From assembly GCA_025201805.1 (NCBI GenBank), contig MU619243.1:356725-413772 (forward strand): a stretch of DNA of 57,048 bases, given 5' to 3'. Positions 32,738-43,605 of this stretch are shown here, one piece after another. The translations under genes and the position numbers were made by a program. Under the pieces are notes generated by a model. That model was not told the DNA's origin. It searched no databases and saw only the letters and a program-made list of their open reading frames with translations. The DNA comes from Parasitella parasitica. Its lineage: Eukaryota > Mucoromycota > Mucoromycetes > Mucorales > Mucoraceae. Position 1 is the first letter of the stretch. The number at the start of each line of letters is the position of its first letter.

Positions 32738-35188
32738 CTATGATATACCGCTAGTAGTTGCTTCGTCTTGAAATTCAATCAATACCTGCCCTGATCGCAC
32801 GTTATTTCCTGCTTGAACATGAATTTTCTTGATAATACCCGATTGGGGCGTCCTCAGGATATTTTGCATCTTCATAGCTTCAACTACTACCAATTCGGTC
32901 CCTTCTATCACCTCTTCCCCTTCATTGACAGCGATGCTAATAATACGGCCAGGCATTGGACTCGATATAATTTTACTCTGCTCGGTGGTGGACTTTGATT
33001 TCATGTATTTGAATAGATTATTTTGCTCTTCAGTATATATATTGACTTTGTATTTGCTACCATGATATTGGATTCGGAAACCCATGTCCAGCGGGTCAAG
33101 ATACTGTAGCACCAAAGGTTTTTTAGAGTCACCCACTAATGAATGTGCCAATAAACCATTTAAAGGCCATTTAGTAGAAAATTTAAAACTACCTTCAGGT
33201 GAAACGGCCTAATCAAACAAAGAGGATGAGAACATGCATATAAAAAGGTGAAGTATAAACTACCTCGAATTCTGTTTCGGCTATATGTTTGACTTTGATA
33301 TTGGATTTTTTAACTTGTTGGCTTTGTTCATCCGTGATTTCTACCCATAAGGACGATATACTGGGCAGTAACATCGAGGCACCTTGCCTGTTTTGAAATT
33401 CCTTCTTCATCCATAATGCACTAGTTACAGCAGCCAGCTGTTGCATAGCTTCTTTGCTCAACTGTTCTGTTTGAAATCCATTTGGATATTCCTCAGCCAA
33501 AAAATGAGTTGTGATCTGCGTGCCGTCTTGAAAACGAGAATGAGCAAATACTGCTCTCAAGAGTGGGATGTTGTGCGTAACGCCCTTGATAACATACTCG
33601 TCCAAAGCTTTCAACATATACTGCAGTGCTTCTTGTCTCGTGTTGCCGTGTGTTGCCAATTTGCAAATTAGGGGATCATACTCTACATGCATTTCTGAGC
33701 CTTCTACGAAACCAGAATCACAACGGATTTTGCCTTCAATGGCTAAAGGCTCTTGGTATGTCAATAATCTACCAACCGAGGGCAAATATTTCTCTGGATC
33801 CTCTGCGTAAACTCGAGATTCAAAGGCCCAGCCTTTGATGTCTATTTCTTCTTGTTTTAGTACAAGCGGGTGATTTGCTGCCGAGTAGAGCATTTGTTCA
33901 ACTAAATCCAATCCTGTAACATACTCTGTAATGGGGTGTTCTACTTGCAGTCGAGTATTCATCTCCAAAAAGTAGAAATTTCGCGACGAATCAACTAGAA
34001 ATTCGACTGTTCCTGCCGAGTTGTAGCCGACATGTCTAGCCAAGGCAACTGCCTGTTCTCCCATCTTTCGTCTAGTTTCATCGTCTACATGAACACTGGG
34101 TGATTCTTCAATGACTTTTTGATTTCGACGTTGGATGGAGCACTCTCGTTCGGGCAAGTAGACGACGTTGCCAAAATTATCTCCCAGCACTTGTACTTCA
34201 ATGTGGCGAGGGTTATCAATATACTTTTCAATCAACATGCGGTCATCACCAAACGAGGATTTTGATTCCTGCTTGGCTAATTTGAACCCGTCTCTCAATT
34301 CCTTGTCGTTCCTAGGCGATTTTGCATCCCGTCAGCGCTTGACAAAAGAGAAACTCCCTCCCCCTCCCCAACACCACGGCAGCTTACCATGCAATCCTCA
34401 TGCCTTTTCCTCCACCACCAGCGCTCGCTTTTATCATGACTGGATAGCCGATATCTTGATTCGCGATACGTAGAGCATCTTGTACGCTATCGACTTCACC
34501 ATCAAACCCAGGTATGCAGTGCACACCGCTTGCCTTTGCAATCAATTTGCTCTGAATTTTGTCCCCCATTGCTGCGATGGCTGATGCTGTAGGCCCAACA
34601 AATGTGATCTTGTTTTGCTCTAGCACTTTTACAAATGTGGGATTCTCGCTTAAAAACCCGTAACCCGGGTGCACAGCTTCCGCCCCTGTGCGTTGTATAG
34701 CTGATAAAATGCGGGGTATTGACAGGTATGATTCTGACGAAGAGGCAGGTCCTAAATGAACGGCTTCATCAGCCATCTGCACATGCAGTGCATTGGCATC
34801 CAAATCAGAATATACGGCCACTGTTTTTATGCCCATCTTCTTGGCAGTCTTGATTATGCGGCAAGCAATTTCGCCTCGATTGGCAATCAATAGCTTGTCG
34901 AATGTCTACATCAGATATTTAAAATACAGTGAATATTGCTGTACATTTCTTTTTTCTTGAGGATTCATTTTTTTTTTTCGTTTTTCTTTTTTATACCTTT
35001 TTCAAAGGTATTGGTAAAGGGGCATTGATTGTAGCCTTAGATGTCAGTGGTATATTGGGTATAGTCAGTGTGGATTGTGTTTGTAATAGCCGTACGATGA
35101 CAGATTGAGGTCTTTGCATTGGCAAAAATCGACTTGCCCGCAAAATAGAAGTGGATCTTTTGATCGTATTGACCAATTGCTTTGACAT
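32738..35188 (-). CDS. Propionyl-CoA carboxylase alpha subunit (biotin-containing)
   Basis: Mitochondrial biotin carboxylase plus biotin carrier; with the beta subunit it turns propionyl-CoA into methylmalonyl-CoA. Four exons: 35188-34997, 34905-34388, 34311-about 33264, and about 33209-32738. The first exon is a basic, Ser/Thr-rich mitochondrial presequence ([20 protein letters not shown]). The biotin carboxylase domain has [16 protein letters not shown]-grasp [44 protein letters not shown]. The segment [17 protein letters not shown] with [14 protein letters not shown] matches the PCCA pattern better than methylcrotonyl-CoA carboxylase. The C-terminus has the biotinyl-lysine motif VEAMKMQN and ends 50 residues later. 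Total is about 720 residues, as expected. Methylcrotonyl- or acetyl-CoA carboxylase is less likely. Confidence 0.92.
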
Positions 35189-35593
35189 TGGTATTACTAT
35201 TATATTGTTATAAAGTTCTATGTGTTTAAAAAGTAGAAAAGAGCCTGGTGGGAAAAACGAATGGTTCTGGACATTGAATTTGGAGGTCACATTGGGCAAA
35301 ATGTCAAGGTTTCCTATCTCTTTCATAGAGTCATGGACAACTGATGAATAGTTAATCAGGAACACCGTTGCCATGGCAGCGAATTCAGGGGTAAAGACAC
35401 TTGAAAAGATTGGCTGTAGCTAGTAACATGGAGCATAAACTGAAAGGAATGCGCACGAAATAGTAGTAAAATGAATGGCCACTTTAATAAGCGACCTCTT
35501 TTTTATTTTTTGTTTTTTGTTTTTTTCAAAATATCCACGACCGACATTTCTTCTTTTCCTGCCTCCTGTTCGCCTCAATAACACAATTGCAAC

Positions 35594-37155
35594 ATGTCTA
35601 TGGCCGAATACAAGATCAAAAGGGATGCTTGTCGTCCAAAAGTATTAGACAAATACGAAATTATCGGCTTTATTAGCTCTGGTACATACGGTCGAGTATA
35701 CAAAGCGCGGTCAAGAAATAAGTAGGAGCTTGACAGACACATCAATAAAAATGGGATTCTCACTGCTTGCACCCTAGAGACGATCCTCGTGAGTTTGCCA
35801 TCAAAAAATTCAAACCAGACAGAGAAGGTGATACTCATCATTATGTCGGTATATCACAATCAGCCTGTAGAGAAATAGCAGTAAGACAACATTCGATGCA
35901 CTATACAATTCCTCCCATTGACATGCGAAATAAAGCTATGTAGAGAGCTCAAGCACGAGAATGTGGTATCATTAGAGGAAGTGTTACTGGAAGACAAAGC
36001 AATTTTTATGGTGTTTGAGTATGCAGAGCATGATTTTCTGGTAGCAGATCATTTAAAAAATCAAGAAAGTACTCTACTAAAACCTCAAACTCTTTTAGCA
36101 AATCATCCATTATCATTTACACACAGAACGAAAGCCTATCCTGGAAGTGGTTGTTAAATCCATCTTGTGGCAATTAATAAACGGGGTTGCTTATTTACAT
36201 TCTAATTGGGTTCTGCATCGTGATCTGAAGCCGGCTAACGGTAAGTGTGTTCTCACAAATGTCAAACACTGCTGTAACCATATTCAACGAATCCAGTGCT
36301 ACTGACGAGCGAAGGTATTGTGAAGACGGGTGATTTAGGTCTTGCGAGATTATTCAACAAGCCTCTCCAACCATTGTTTAACGGTGATAAGGTCGTTGTT
36401 ACAATCTGGTATCGTGCACCTGAACTTTTATTTGGATCAAGACATTACACAAAAGCTATCGATATGTGGGCAGTTGGATGCATTTTTGGAGAATTGTTAG
36501 CCTTAAAACCTATTTTCAAGGGAGAGGAGGCAAAGATGGATGGTAAAAAGAATGTGCCGTTTCAGAGGAGCCAACTGACAAAGATCTTTGAAATTATGGG
36601 CACACCAACAAGTGAGTGAATTGCTTTTGTATCATGCTCTCAGCCATCTCACACGTCCATCACAGAGGAAAGATGGCCAACGATAGATCAGCTACCGGAC
36701 TATCCTCATTTAAGCTCTTTTCCACAGTAAATGTTGGCTTTTAGTGGCTCATACTATAACAATACTTAACCATCTCGTGTAGATGTCCAAACAATCTCAA
36801 GCAAGTATACCAAATGATGTTGAGTCCAAAGAGTGAAGCTGGCTTCAATTTGTTATCAGCACTGCTAGAATATGACCCTGCCAAAAGAATCACAGCAGAA
36901 AAGGCTCTGAACCATCCTTATTTCCAGGAAGATCCAAAACCGGTGATGAAGTAAGTTGAATCCTTGGGGTTGATGTGCCCAAAATAATACTTATGATAAA
37001 TTATCTGCCCTCCTAGTGTCTTGTCGCAGCAAGGTGTTGAGTACCCTCTTCGACGTATCACGCAAGAAGACAATGATATCAAAGCATCTAAACAAGTCCA
37101 ACCCAACAAGGATGATCATTCAAGTAGACTGATTAAAAAACCTAGAAATGCTTGA
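35594..37155 (+). CDS. SSN3: Cyclin-dependent kinase 8 (SSN3/SRB10), Mediator kinase
   Basis: Kinase of the Mediator CDK8 module, acting with cyclin C on RNA polymerase II and transcription factors. Eight exons with short introns. The start [16 protein letters not shown] is the characteristic CDK8 N-terminal helix. Then come [12 protein letters not shown]-like [12 protein letters not shown] (glycine loop), [12 protein letters not shown], the helix [26 protein letters not shown], catalytic [16 protein letters not shown], and the activation segment [24 protein letters not shown]. That segment lacks the usual phospho-threonine, as in CDK8. IFKGEEAK and [13 protein letters not shown] follow. Splicing at CTG|GTAGCA to TTTTAG|CAAATC (about 36041-36099) removes an apparent in-frame insert. 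It shares no promoter with TAF12: the two genes converge, with stops 150 bp apart. Confidence 0.95.
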
Positions 37156-37304
37156 AAGAGCAACTTTTCCCACAGTTTGATATATATAGAATATGCTGCG
37201 TTTTTGCCCTGCAAATAAATGATGTGTCGTGTATATCAGGGATTCTATCAAAGACACCTTTGATTTATTTCAACGATATAAAGAATTTTACTGATATAAT
37301 ACAT

Positions 37305-38713
37305 TTAGTTGTGGCTGTTATCTTTCTTTGACAAAGTACTTGAGATCTGGCTTTTAGCCGCATTCACAGCCTGGACTTTGGCCTGATGAGAGGAAGGGAT
37401 GGTAGGCTTTCTCAAAGGTCTAATATCGTCGGCAGCAAATCCAGGTATACGAATGTTCCAATTGCGTTCTAAACATTTAAAACAAGCAATGTCAAGATCA
37501 ATGCCCATCCTTCCCAAACCAGCACAGACTTACCCAAATGCAATTGAACATCCTTTACCTCTAATGTGTCAGACTTGCGATGCTTTGCCAATTGGCAAGC
37601 AAATGTTGTAACAGATTCGATGAATTCATCAGCGATTTCTAAAAGTATCTACAAACAACCAATTCAGATTTGTGTGCGTTCCATCAGCCTCAGATCCAAC
37701 AAACTTACATCTTCGACCTCAGGCTCTAGTCTTTCGGAGGGATCAATCTGCGAGACTAATTCTTGAATCTTACGCTTAGTTAATACACGGTGAACACCAT
37801 CACTATCCAAAGAAGGGGCAGATGCTGGCTTGGGGGCTGGAGCTGGTGTGGGGACAGGGACATTTGTAGCGCTGCCGCCTGGCGTAGTAACAGTAGAGAC
37901 AGCTAATGGTGTTGCAGCTGCTACATTCGAGGCGGGTACTTGTGTATTGTTGGTAGGAAATGTAAACATGCCATTGTTCTTTACTGCGGCGGCGGCAGCG
38001 GCTACGGCTGCTTGTGCTGCAGCAGTTGTTGGCGCAGATACGTTGCCCTTGACATTAGGCGATGCTGTCATGGGAGATGGAAATCCTCCTTGTGGTGATC
38101 CGCTGCTTAATTGTTGAGCAGCTAGACCAAGCTTATTCATGGCCTGTTGTGCCTGTTGCTGCTGTTGAGCTGTACCTAATACAATTATTACAAAAAATGG
38201 CCAAACATTGTACACATTGATATTTTACATACGGATTTGCTGTTGTTGCTGAGCAGGGTTACCAGCAGCAAATTGAGCATACTGTTGTTGCTGTTGTTGC
38301 TGTTGCTGAGGATTAAACGAAGCGGGAGAGCCTGGGGCAGATGCTCCACCCATATTGTCATTTGCTGATGCTGGTGAGTTTATTTGCTGCTGATTGTTGG
38401 TATTCATTTGTTGAGATAATACGCGTTGCTGTAAGTTTTGAGCAACCATTTGCGGGTTAAGATTGCTGATAAGTGTTTGGAGCATAGATAGCTTTGTTTG
38501 GAGTTCTTGCTCCTGCTTCTTGTATTGCTCTTTATCTTTTTCTGATATGTCGGTTCTTTCGATATTGCTGCGTAGTAGTGCTATATTGTTGTTTAAAAAC
38601 TCGATGTTTTTCTGATATTGGATGATCATCTGTGGTAACTGGTTCATGTGGTTTTGTTGCTGTTGCTGCTGCTGCTGCTGCTGCTGTTGCTGTTGCTGCT
38701 GATTATTCGACAT
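37305..38713 (-). CDS. TAF12: TAF12 (TFIID/SAGA histone-fold subunit)
   Basis: Pairs with TAF4 in TFIID and with ADA1 in SAGA through an H2B-like histone fold. Four exons: 38713-about 38233, about 38174-37709, about 37650-37536, about 37469-37305. The N-terminal part is glutamine-rich, with a run of about 17 Q from CAG/CAA codons near 38660 and alanine/proline-rich linkers. A short coiled segment [15 protein letters not shown] lies near 38590. The histone fold reads [71 protein letters not shown], a near-canonical TAF12 match that spans two introns. The polyglutamine stretch may vary in length between strains. Confidence 0.95.
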
Positions 38714-38885
38714 GTTACGTTTTATGGTTATTAAATTACTGAGAGGAAGAAAGACTTTGACTGATTGTAACTATATTTCCAATGAGTCCTGACAGAAATT
38801 TGCTTTTAATAATAAAATGAAGAAGAAACACTGGTTTTTTATTTTAATGAATAAATTTTTTTCAAGTGCGCGATGGGTTCAAGCA

Positions 38886-38911
38886 AAACAACACCACCAC
38901 CACCACCACCA
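38886..38911 (+). repeat. (CAC)n microsatellite
   Basis: About eight consecutive CAC/ACC triplets between the TAF12 start and the LINE insertion. Confidence 0.8.
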
Positions 38912-38986
38912 GGCCACCACCCATCAATTCATGTACCGCCTCCTAATGACAGATCAATACCTGCGTTAAATTCACCATCCCCTCTG

Positions 38987-40752
38987 CAGTAGTTTTTGTC
39001 CATGACCGACAGGATCTTCGGTTATTGCTCTACTATATGGATCTGTTCTGTAGAGCATCTAATGCTCGGTTCAACTACAGTAAATTCGATGCCTTCTCCC
39101 TCTCTGGTCGAGATACTAGCCGATTCTGGAACAGACTGCTACAGGACATGAATATTCACCATCTGCATACAGTTCTGGACCCTGACCCTCTCATCTACCT
39201 TGGTTTTCCCTTGATACAAAGCACACTACAGCAGACCGACTTTGTCGCTGCCTTCATCCGAAAGCTTAAACAGGGTCTCCAAATTCACTCTGATCGATCA
39301 TTGTCAGTCGTTGGTAAAGCCACCGTGGTTAACACGCTGCTCTTCTCCAAGTACTGGTACATGTTCAGAGTCACCCCTCTTCTACAGAAGGAACTCCAGC
39401 AAATTGCCTTCATCGCCATCCAATTTTTTGAAGCAAGGCATCTTCCTTGCTATCCCCTGGACAACATGGGCCTTACCTCGTTCTCAAGGTGAATTAGGCA
39501 TCCTTGACGTTAAACACCAGTCTGCTACATTATACTTCCGCTGGGTTCAGCCTCTACTGGCTACGGAATTGACTGCCCCCCCCCCCGCATAGCAACCCAC
39601 TCGTGGCTATGCTCTCCGGGCACATCAATAACCAAAAAAGGACTGAGCTCCATCAGCTCCTTTTGCTATTGCCTACTGCTCGCAGAGCATTCACCAGACA
39701 TAGTCGGGCCAACGCCATTGATATGATGCCTAGGGACTATGACCGCGCTGTCATCAATCATGCCACCGGCCTCAAAACTCCCTCTGCACACAATTTTGTA
39801 CACCACAGCCAATAGTGCATACAAATTACCAAAGAAGTTCACATCCATGTCTGTCGCTGACGTCTTCTAATTGCATTCTACTCTCCAGTTTCTTCATTGG
39901 AAAGTCTCAGCTGATCCTTCTCTCATAGCTTGGAAGCGTGCTCCAAGGAAGCTTATCACGCGAATAGGATACGGCGATAGCCATCTCCAGCCCTTCTTCC
40001 TTCCTCACTGCAATCCCGCCTCGGTCTCAACGCCCATTTCGTCAGCTGTTTCCTTCCGTCCATTTGCTGACCAGCTCCTCGTGCCAATCGATTTACAAGA
40101 CCCCGCTTCTCGCTGCAGCTCCAAAAACTTCGGCGAGGCTTGTTTGACTTCCACTGTTGTCCCCCCCCCCCACAACTAGATGCTATTGATAATACTACCT
40201 GAACTTTTTTCTGGTCATTGTCGCTTACGATGATTCAGCGCAATGTCATCTACAGGTATATCAATAAGTGTATCCCGCACCAGTCCTTTTTTAAACCGCC
40301 TGTTTCCCCTCGTCCACACGTCTCCACTGTGCATCGTCTGCTCGGATACCATTGATTCTGTTGACCATTTACTGTTCTCCTGTGCCCCCAAAGCATTCGT
40401 ATGGCAGAGCATTATCACTGAATTTCTCTGGCCCACCGTCGATGTTCACGACATTAAACATTCTCTCTGCTCCCTCGACTTCTACTCCGTTCGTTATAGT
40501 CAAAAGCCCCAGGCTCCTTCACATCTCATAGTCATACTCACGCTGGCTCATATTTGAAAGGCTCACTATCGCTTGCTTTTCAATCAAAAACCGTTTCTCC
40601 CCTCCTCCATCATGAGCTCCATCCGGCTCGATATCCAAAAGATGATCAATGAAGACCAGGTTCATAAGAGTCTGTAGTTCACAACATCTATCTTCGTATC
40701 TTTTAGTCTTTGAATCATAGTACGCAAGTAATAAAAACCTTCAAAAAAAAAT
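38987..40752 (+). mobile_element. 5'-truncated LINE (non-LTR retrotransposon), degenerate
   Basis: The sequence opens inside the reverse transcriptase palm just after the expected YADD block (VVFVHDRQDLRLLLYYMDLF). It continues with the thumb-type PLIYLGFPLIQSTLQQTDF and LSVVGKATVVNTLLFSKYWY, then a zinc-finger-like CIVCSDTIDSVDHLLFSC typical of the RT-linked zf-RVT domain (about 40331). The 3' end reads RLDIQKMINEDQVHKSL-stop and is followed by AATAAA and a nine-A tail at about 40742-40750. Frames switch several times and C runs (39579-39589 and about 40160) interrupt it, so it is inactive. 5' truncation plus poly-A is the normal signature of target-primed reverse transcription. Confidence 0.88.
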
Positions 40753-41074
40753 ACTTGATGCTTTCCAAAGTAGGCTTTGAAGAGTCTGGTAGAACTTTAA
40801 GCCAGAAGGGTAAGAATATAGTGACAACATTGACAAAATTGGCCTCACAGATTTAAAGAAAATCGAAGACAATATCATTACAGCTGTAAATAATAAAGCG
40901 TTTTGCTGTCTTTATCATAATGATTAAGTTCGAGAATGCTTCTTGGTTTCAAGTAATAATAAAACTATATTAAGAATATAATAGGCGACATTCATAATAT
41001 ATGTATTTATATTTTTTAAAAAAAAAAGTCGAAAGAAATAGTTAAATTCATGATATCAGTTCATATGAAAATAT

Positions 41075-41800
41075 CTAATCAAAGGTTATAGGTGTAATAT
41101 CTTCTACACGCTTTCTCCTTTTTGGCTTCACAATTGAAGCTATATTGATATCATCATCTTCGATATCTGAAACGTATCTTTTGAGACAAAAGTTATCATA
41201 GATCTTGCTCATCTGCTTCAACTCATCAGTGATAGTGTTCAGATTACCCAGTTCTTTGATTTGCATAGGTACATGGAGTGATATGACCTCATTCATGATA
41301 GTTATGTCATTACAGATTGAATTTACTACATAAAACGAGTAGTGGGAGCCTTTTTGGTATTTGAAGGTTAGAGCTTCTCCATATGGATACTATGTTAAGT
41401 TTCTTACCAACTGCTTGTAATGAGCAAGCAATCTTGTTATCCTTTCTCGACATGATGTTACGAAAAAATATGGCCAATCTTATCAGATCTGTACACAAAT
41501 TTTCTACATCATGTTGGGCATCTGCACGTTTGACTTCACAGTATCCTAGTGTCGTACCAAACAACTTCATATCATAGTGCTTCATTACTGCATCTGGGCG
41601 GAGGCTGTCCGTGTTTTCCTCCTTGCGATTCAATCTAAGGTCAAATAACTCTCCTATATATAACTTTCGATTTTTTACCACAGCAAATGCTTATTTTTTT
41701 CAGGGCCATGAAATATTGGAGAGAGGACAGGGTCGAGATAGTTGGTAGTAAGTTCCATATCGCTTATTTCTTCAGTTTTCTTGAAATTGGGTAGCTTGTT
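41075..41800 (-). pseudogene. Degenerate member of a Mucoromycota-expanded PD-(D/E)XK-like family
   Basis: Minus-strand pieces read NKLPNFKKTEEISDMELT and NYLDPVLSPIFHGPEKNK (about 41790-41700), then in another frame SLRPDAVMKHYDMKLFG and TTLGYCEVKRADAQHD with LCTDLIRLAIFFRN. After a further shift NEVISLHVPMQIKELGNL ends in basic KPKRRKRVED. RPD...(E)VK resembles the PD-(D/E)XK nuclease core. I recall a family of this shape as common in Mucoromycota genomes, but its function is unknown to me. Frame breaks near 41690 and 41310 mean it is not intact, and it is wedged between LINE fragments. Confidence 0.5.
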
Positions 41801-41929
41801 CAGGCTATTTTTTTTTTCTTAGATATGTCACGTATAACATTAGGAGACTTGATGATTTTTACCAGTTCAAGTAGATATCAAGAACTTTTTCATGATGCGA
41901 ATGCGATTCAGCGCCATAAGATTATAGAT

Positions 41930-42500
41930 GCATTAGACAATACTAGGCGGAAAACCAAAGCGATTTAGCACAGCTCGGAAGTACAACAAATTGACGCGGT
42001 CGTAAGCCTTTTCCTGATATCTTTGTCTAGGGAAGCCATCGTATCACTCTGTTCAGCGATGGTCCACCGACGCTCTGCATCTTCCATAACGGTTTGACAG
42101 CGCAATCCATTTTCAGCAATATACTTGCCAGGTATAGAGCCGATTAATTAGTTTGGGAGGTACTGTCATCTTCCGTTGGTTCAAAACCTTGGGTAAAACA
42201 CTTGTAATCGCAGTTTGCCAGGCTGAGAGGACGATAGTTGCTCATAGACTTAGAATCACCCTTTTCTGCAAAAGTGTCATGATGGAATCGTTCCACGAGT
42301 CAGGAAAAGTCGCAGAAGCCAAAGCATCATTGAAGACCTTCAATATCAGGGACTGGTGAGGAGGGTACCGCATAACAAGATTTAAGATCTCAAAAGGGAG
42401 ACCATCCGGGTCAAGACTAGAGTGACGAGGGGACGACTTGAGAACCTCCAAGATACTATATTTTGAGGTCAATTCCGCCGATTAAATTTTTATTCCCTTG
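41930..42500 (-). mobile_element. LINE reverse transcriptase fragment (N-terminal RT half)
   Basis: Minus-strand translation gives SSLDPDGLPFEIL (RT domain SPGPDG-type), FPDSWNDSIMTLLQK, NYRPLSLANCDYKCFT, PGKYIAENGLRCQTVMED and EKAYDRVNLLYFRAVLNRFG with FPPSIV, in the order expected for RT blocks 0-3. Stops and frame shifts separate them. It lacks the endonuclease and the YADD region. It is a different piece from the plus-strand LINE at 38987, since that one begins where this one would continue. Confidence 0.82.
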
Positions 42501-42567
42501 AAGTTCATAATAGTGAAGGCTAACTATACTGTAGTGCTGTACAGTAGCAAAAGAAGTATCTAACTTT

Positions 42568-43377
42568 ATGAGAGATTTACTCGATGACGATAATGTTCAA
42601 ACACTTCAAGATCTACAGAAAAAGGCCCTTGAAGGGTTCGATGTTAAGCTAAGCATCAGTGGCATTCATTTGCATTTGATCAACAAAATTGCTTACACGT
42701 TAAAAATTGCAAAGCCTTTGATAACCAAAAGAAATAATGAAAGCACACTCCAGAAACGCGTAGAATTTGTCACCAAGCTTACTTCCAGCAATACCAACTA
42801 CGATAGTATTTGTATTTTCGTAGATGAGTCAGGTTTTACCACTTCTCAAATCAGGAAATGTGCCAGATCCAAGAAAGGGGAAGCAGCAATTGTCAACAAC
42901 AAGAAAACCAGCGACCTTAACATTACCATTCTTGCGGCAGTTTCTCATAACGGTATTGAAAAGATCCATGCAAAGATAGTTCCTGGAGGTACCAACGCCA
43001 AGATCTTCCTTGATTTTTTAAAAGTGTTGATCGAATCTTTGAAAGATGAACGTACTCCTCAGTACATTATTTTGGATAATGCTCGTATTCACCATGCTAT
43101 CATTGTTCAAGAATGGCTGGATGAAGTAAATTCCAAGGCAGCATTACTTCATCATCTTTGTTTTCTCCCACCTTACTCTCTTTTTTTGAATCCGGTTGAA
43201 GAATGATTCTCGAAGATGAAGTTCTTTATGGCTAGACAACCTTTGACGAAAAAGAAAAATTTAACAGCATGTATTGAAGAAGCAGGGAATACTGTAAGAA
43301 AAGAAGACTGTCAAGGTTGGATAAGGCATTCCGTCAGTTTTTTTCCTCGTTGTATGGCCAAAGAGAAAAACCTATAG
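42568..43377 (+). pseudogene. Tc1/mariner-type (DDE superfamily) transposase, interrupted by a stop
   Basis: The DDE core is visible: IFVDESGFTTS (first Asp, about residue 88), IILDNARIHHA (second Asp, about 170) and FLPPYSLFLNPVEE (third acidic, about 210). The spacing is like IS630/Tc1/mariner. A TGA at 43204-43206 follows NPVEE, where family members usually have a tryptophan or similar, and the frame continues FSKMKFFMARQPLTKKK to a stop at 43377. So one G-to-A change may have killed it. The N-terminal helix-turn-helix half is missing: the first Met lies 90 bp past the LINE fragment. The downstream 43460-43605 recurs at 9735-9880. Confidence 0.8.
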
Positions 43378-43459
43378 ATAGCTATAAAAAAAATTCGCAT
43401 TCAATAAAAATATATCATGCGTTTTTCAACGAACTTCAGCTTACACGCTATTGCGCCAA

Positions 43460-43605
43460 TGTAGTAAAAATTTCTGTTCTGTTGGTTTTTCGTTTTCATC
43501 GTAAATACTACAAAGTCTATCTTTAGCGAAAAATCTACAACACATTGCTTTCTGCGTTTGTGATGAAATAAGAGAAGTGAGTCTTGGTTTGATTTTTGCT
43601 TACTT
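43460..43605 (+). repeat. Downstream end of the Tc1/mariner-type element
   Basis: Shared with 9735-9880 in the same orientation (tagtaaaaatttctgttctg, agcgaaaaatct, gcgtttgtgat). It probably marks the 3' end of the transposon. I could not see a matching terminal inverted repeat on the 5' side. Confidence 0.55.
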
